Assembly (NCBI GenBank): GCA_004356335.1
Contig: SMXP01000088.1
Coordinates: forward strand, 1 to 10,658
DNA length: 10,658 bases
Reading direction: 5' to 3'
DNA from: Alphaproteobacteria bacterium
GTDB taxonomy: Bacteria; Pseudomonadota; Alphaproteobacteria; SMXP01
Within the stretch, counting starts at the first letter, position 1. The number at the start of each line of letters is the position of its first letter. The position numbers and the translations under genes are program-made. Shown one piece after another: positions 6,314-10,658 of the stretch. The notes under the pieces were generated by a model. It was given only the letters and a program-made list of their open reading frames with translations. It was not told where the DNA came from and ran no database searches.

Positions 6314-6597
6314 CAACTCGACGGAAGTAAACGGAAGCTCGTCCGGGTACGCACTTTTACGCGGTTTTTCTGGATCATTTTGGCACAGTTTATTTAAAGG
6401 TATTAACTAAAATTAATAAACCTTAATGATTACCTAATATTTTGACCCGCGCGACGGATGTTTAGCTGCTTCATTAGACCGCACCCAACAAGCTTGCGCA
6501 GACACAAAGGATCGGTCCCAGTGAGCCGCCAACTTGCGGGCAAAGACCATCTGCTGTCTATATGAGGGGCATTTAGGCTAACAGTGATAAAGACTTC
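6314..6597. other. AT-rich non-coding stretch before the methyltransferase gene
   Basis: No gene is supported. At 6397-6424 an imperfect stem (AAGGT-ATTAA with TTAAT-AA-ACCTT) can form. TTAA occurs at 6403, 6413 and 6423, exactly one helical turn apart. TTGACC (6442-6447) resembles a -35 box but no matching -10 stands at the right distance. The rest, 6450-6597, shows nothing I can assign beyond being the leader of the next gene. Confidence 0.5.
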
Positions 6598-7362
6598 ATG
6601 CTGGCACTTGGCGGATCATCCCACGACGGACAGCTGCGGCTGGATGTGACGGCTTTGAGGGTAAAAGTCGCGCCCTGCCCGTTGTGCGGCCCATCACTTT
6701 TAGTAAGGCTGTCTCAATCACAACTTGGTGTTCGCTGTATCCGGTGCCGCGCCAGCAGCATCACCATGTCTCTGGTCGCCGTCCTCAAACAGCTTTCACC
6801 GAACCTTACTGACAAAAGTATTTACGAACTTTCGTCGCGCGGGCCGCTTTTTCGGTTGTTAAGGCGACGCGCCGGGCAACTCACAATCTCGGAATTTTTC
6901 GACCATGTGGCGCCGGGCGATTATGGCAACGGCGTGCAATGCCAAGATCTTCAGGCACTGACCTTTCCGGACAAAAGCTTTGATATCTGCACCAGTACGG
7001 AGGTCTTCGAGCATGTGCCGGATGACCGTCAGGCCTTCAGGGAAGTCTATCGGGTCTTAAAGGAAAACGGAGTGCTGATTTTCACGGTGCCGTTAAGAGA
7101 GAAAGGCCCGACAATCGAACGCGCCAGAATGGAAAGCGGCCGCATCGTTCATCTTAAACCCGAACAATACCACAGCGACCGCCTACGCGGTGCAGGACAG
7201 GTTTTGTGTTATCGCAATTATGGCGCCGACATTACCGGCCGATTGGAGGAAGCGGGCTTTAGCTCTGCACGGATCGTCCGGCTTGATTCCAAATTATGGT
7301 GGGGTTTGTCGGCACCCGTCATTATGGCGCGTAAAACGTCGCCGCCCGCCAATCGTTCTTAA
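6598..7362 (+). CDS. SAM-dependent methyltransferase with N-terminal CxxC pair
   Basis: A 254-residue protein. Two cysteine pairs, CPLC (27-30) and CIRC (47-50), suggest a small zinc ribbon. The rest resembles a class I SAM methyltransferase: LTFPDKSFDICTSTEVFEHV (121-140) is the motif around strands 4 and 5, followed by REVYRVLKENGVLIFTVPL (148-166). The usual glycine-rich SAM loop is not recognisable; its place is taken by YELSSRGPLFRLLRRR (76-91). I recall related proteins near polysaccharide or glycan loci, but the substrate is unknown. An in-frame TAG at 6574 rules out a longer form, and ATG 6598 lacks a clear Shine-Dalgarno sequence. The stop TAA (7360-7362) and the last codon lie in a truncated intergenic repeat, so the natural C-terminus may have been altered. 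It converges on thiC, 71 bp between stops. Confidence 0.75.
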   Translation: MLALGGSSHDGQLRLDVTALRVKVAPCPLCGPSLLVRLSQSQLGVRCIRCRASSITMSLVAVLKQLSPNLTDKSIYELSSRGPLFRLLRRRAGQLTISEFFDHVAPGDYGNGVQCQDLQALTFPDKSFDICTSTEVFEHVPDDRQAFREVYRVLKENGVLIFTVPLREKGPTIERARMESGRIVHLKPEQYHSDRLRGAGQVLCYRNYGADITGRLEEAGFSSARIVRLDSKLWWGLSAPVIMARKTSPPANRS

Positions 7363-7398
7363 CGCGAACCGGCGTCCACTTCGCTCGAAAATGCTCTA
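7356..7398 (-). repeat. Truncated copy of the palindromic repeat
   Basis: Matches 96-138 at 42 of 43 positions (T113 is C at 7373). The inner stem GCGAA/TTCGC (7364-7368/7380-7384) is kept, but the outer GCATTTTC arm present in copy 1 is missing and the second module is absent. It starts within the last codons of the upstream methyltransferase gene and supplies its stop codon. It lies between two convergent genes and could weakly separate their transcripts. Confidence 0.85.
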
Positions 7399-7433
7399 TG
7401 ACCCGCAGCGGCTGAACGTCTCGATTGTCCGCC

Positions 7434-9522
<2,089 letters not shown>

Positions 9523-9529
9523 CAAAAAT

Positions 9530-9558
9530 AGACTCCCCGAAGTCCTGAAAAGAGTCAA
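9530..9558 (-). promoter_or_regulatory. Possible thiC promoter
   Basis: On the minus strand TTGACT (9558-9553) is a good -35 box. The -10 is uncertain: GAGTCT at 17 bp spacing is poor, and GTCTAT (9533-9528) is better but at 19 bp. Either predicts a start close to the first base of the riboswitch, which fits. Confidence 0.4.
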
Positions 9559-9569
9559 GAAAAAGCGTT

Positions 9570-9671
9570 AGAGCGTTTTCAGGAAAAGTGGACCCGGTTT
9601 TCCGTCCGAAAACGCGACCACTAAAGAATCTGGACCACCGTTCTTCGATTCTATGATTTGTCAACGTGGTC
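9570..9671 (+). repeat. Composite palindromic intergenic repeat, about 102 bp (copy 2)
   Basis: GCGTTTTC (9573-9580) pairs with GAAAACGC (9608-9615), and inside it GGAAAA (9582-9587) pairs with TTTTCC (9598-9603). A second module has GACCAC/GTGGTC (9616-9621/9666-9671) enclosing AGAATC/GATTCT (9625-9630/9647-9652). Overall length and order match the element at 36-137 in opposite orientation. It fills the gap between the upstream methyltransferase and the thiC promoter and may end the former's transcript. Confidence 0.8.
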
Positions 9672-9682
9672 TAGTCGGAAGG

Positions 9683-10621
9683 TCAGGCCGGCTTCCGGCA
9701 GACAAACTGGTAGACGGCTAGATCGTCTTTGTTCAGCGCGTCTAGACGGTTAGCCCATTCGGTTGCCTGTTCGCCCAACACCCGCAAGATCGAAGCCTCA
9801 TCTACGGAACTGGAATCAAATCCAATCATGGCTTTGAGAATCTGCCGCCAGCCCGCCCAGCCTTGGACAATGAGCGACAGGGGCTGGGACGTAATGTCTT
9901 CCTGCACACTTATATCGAAGCCCGATTTCTCGATCGTAGCGGTATATTCTTCGGGGGAGCACAAGAAGGTCTGGCCTGATGTGCCGGAAAAACAACTGGC
10001 CTGTTTCGCCTGATCGAAATCTCCATTGGCGATCACATAGTCGGTCAAGACAAAAGTACCGCCCGGTTTTAGAGATCGATAAACTTGCTTTATTAATCGC
10101 TCCTTATTCTCCACCAAACTCAATTCTTGAAATGCGATCACGCCGTCGAATTTTTCTTTCGGAAGTCGTACGGAATTCGGCTTATAAGCTTTGACAGCGA
10201 TATTTTTCTTGAGGCCTGCCGCGGTAAATTGTCGGAGTGCCTCAGCAAGTATATTGGAACGTCGTTCGTAACCGGTAATCTTAACTTCGGTCTCGCGCGC
10301 GATATGACGCGCGGCTCCGCCCAAACCAAATCCGATGATCCCCAAGTTTTTCTCATTGGAAAGCTGAAGTGGAATGATCAATTCCGCCAGCAATTCGGGC
10401 GAGCCCGGACCTAAATAACCTTCACCCCAAAGTCCTTGGGCCACAACAAGGCGCAGCAATTCTTCAGATACCTCGGACCCATGATCGCCCACAAAAGTCT
10501 GCGCTAAGATACTTTCGATATGAGAGGCATCATCAAACGCATGTGACTCGTCACCGTTTAGATGGGTGTCGATACCCTGCTTGGCGCCTTTCGAGGCGAT
10601 ATTTTCCAACGATGCCGTCAT
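9683..10621 (-). CDS. Class I SAM-dependent methyltransferase
   Basis: A protein of 312 residues if ATG 10621 is used. The SAM loop is IIGFGLGGAARHIA (95-108), an atypical form of the usual DxGxGxG since the leading Asp is replaced. The acidic residue at the end of strand 2 is E119 in GYERR. FDGVIAFQELSLVEN (158-172) and RSLKPGGTFVLTDYV (182-196) are the strand 4-5 motifs seen in UbiE- and phosphoethanolamine-type methyltransferases. The segment GLWGEGYLGPGSPELL (63-78) ahead of the SAM loop also recalls phosphoethanolamine methyltransferases. The substrate cannot be told. A TTG at 10636, five codons upstream with GGGAA before it, is an alternative start. The frame stays open to the window edge, so a start outside cannot be excluded. 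It is not obviously linked to thiamine metabolism. Confidence 0.75.
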   Translation of the reverse strand: MTASLENIASKGAKQGIDTHLNGDESHAFDDASHIESILAQTFVGDHGSEVSEELLRLVVAQGLWGEGYLGPGSPELLAELIIPLQLSNEKNLGIIGFGLGGAARHIARETEVKITGYERRSNILAEALRQFTAAGLKKNIAVKAYKPNSVRLPKEKFDGVIAFQELSLVENKERLIKQVYRSLKPGGTFVLTDYVIANGDFDQAKQASCFSGTSGQTFLCSPEEYTATIEKSGFDISVQEDITSQPLSLIVQGWAGWRQILKAMIGFDSSSVDEASILRVLGEQATEWANRLDALNKDDLAVYQFVCRKPA

Positions 10622-10658
10622 TGCACAAATTACCAAACGTGTTTCCCGCTCATGCTCG

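Noticed and set aside
6403..6426. CtrA box
   Set aside because: The TTAA half-sites are spaced by 6 bases rather than the usual 7, so the consensus is not met.

Overview
The window reads as chromosomal DNA of an alphaproteobacterium. The evidence is the housekeeping gene set, the protein sequences, and short palindromic repeats of a type common in that class. I cannot name the genus. GC content is moderate, with AT-rich intergenic stretches.

Layout. (1) 1-169: a composite palindromic repeat. (2) 170-4133, minus strand: glmU, glmS and rpiA, spaced as one operon. GlmS makes glucosamine-6-phosphate from fructose-6-phosphate, and GlmU carries out the last two steps to UDP-GlcNAc for peptidoglycan and lipopolysaccharide; glmM, the step between them, is not here. 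RpiA belongs to the pentose phosphate pathway. (3) 4134-4457: a divergent intergenic region with a direct repeat and a perfect 17-bp palindrome. (4) 4458-5132: gph, phosphoglycolate phosphatase. (5) 5183-5257: tRNA-Val(CAC). (6) 5395-6170: a HigB/HigA-type toxin-antitoxin module. Its toxin start codon is the last three bases of a perfect 39-bp palindrome that also holds a near-consensus promoter. (7) 6171-6597: a non-coding stretch with four successive hairpins, then AT-rich DNA with TTAA sites in 10-bp phase. (8) 6598-7362: a CxxC-containing SAM methyltransferase whose stop codon lies in a truncated copy of the repeat. (9) 7434-9314, minus: thiC, preceded by a TPP riboswitch (9412-9522) and a possible Shine-Dalgarno-sequestering helix. 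(10) 9570-9671: a second full copy of the repeat. (11) 9683-10621, minus: a second class I SAM methyltransferase close to the window edge.

How parts work together. thiC is almost certainly under TPP feedback control. The toxin-antitoxin operon is probably autorepressed at the palindrome; the toxin lacks a Shine-Dalgarno sequence while the antitoxin has one, which would favour antitoxin synthesis. I see no clearly new multi-gene system. The most unusual elements are the 39-bp palindrome/promoter/start-codon overlap, the paired-arm covariation between the two long repeats, and the hairpin cluster behind the antitoxin gene.
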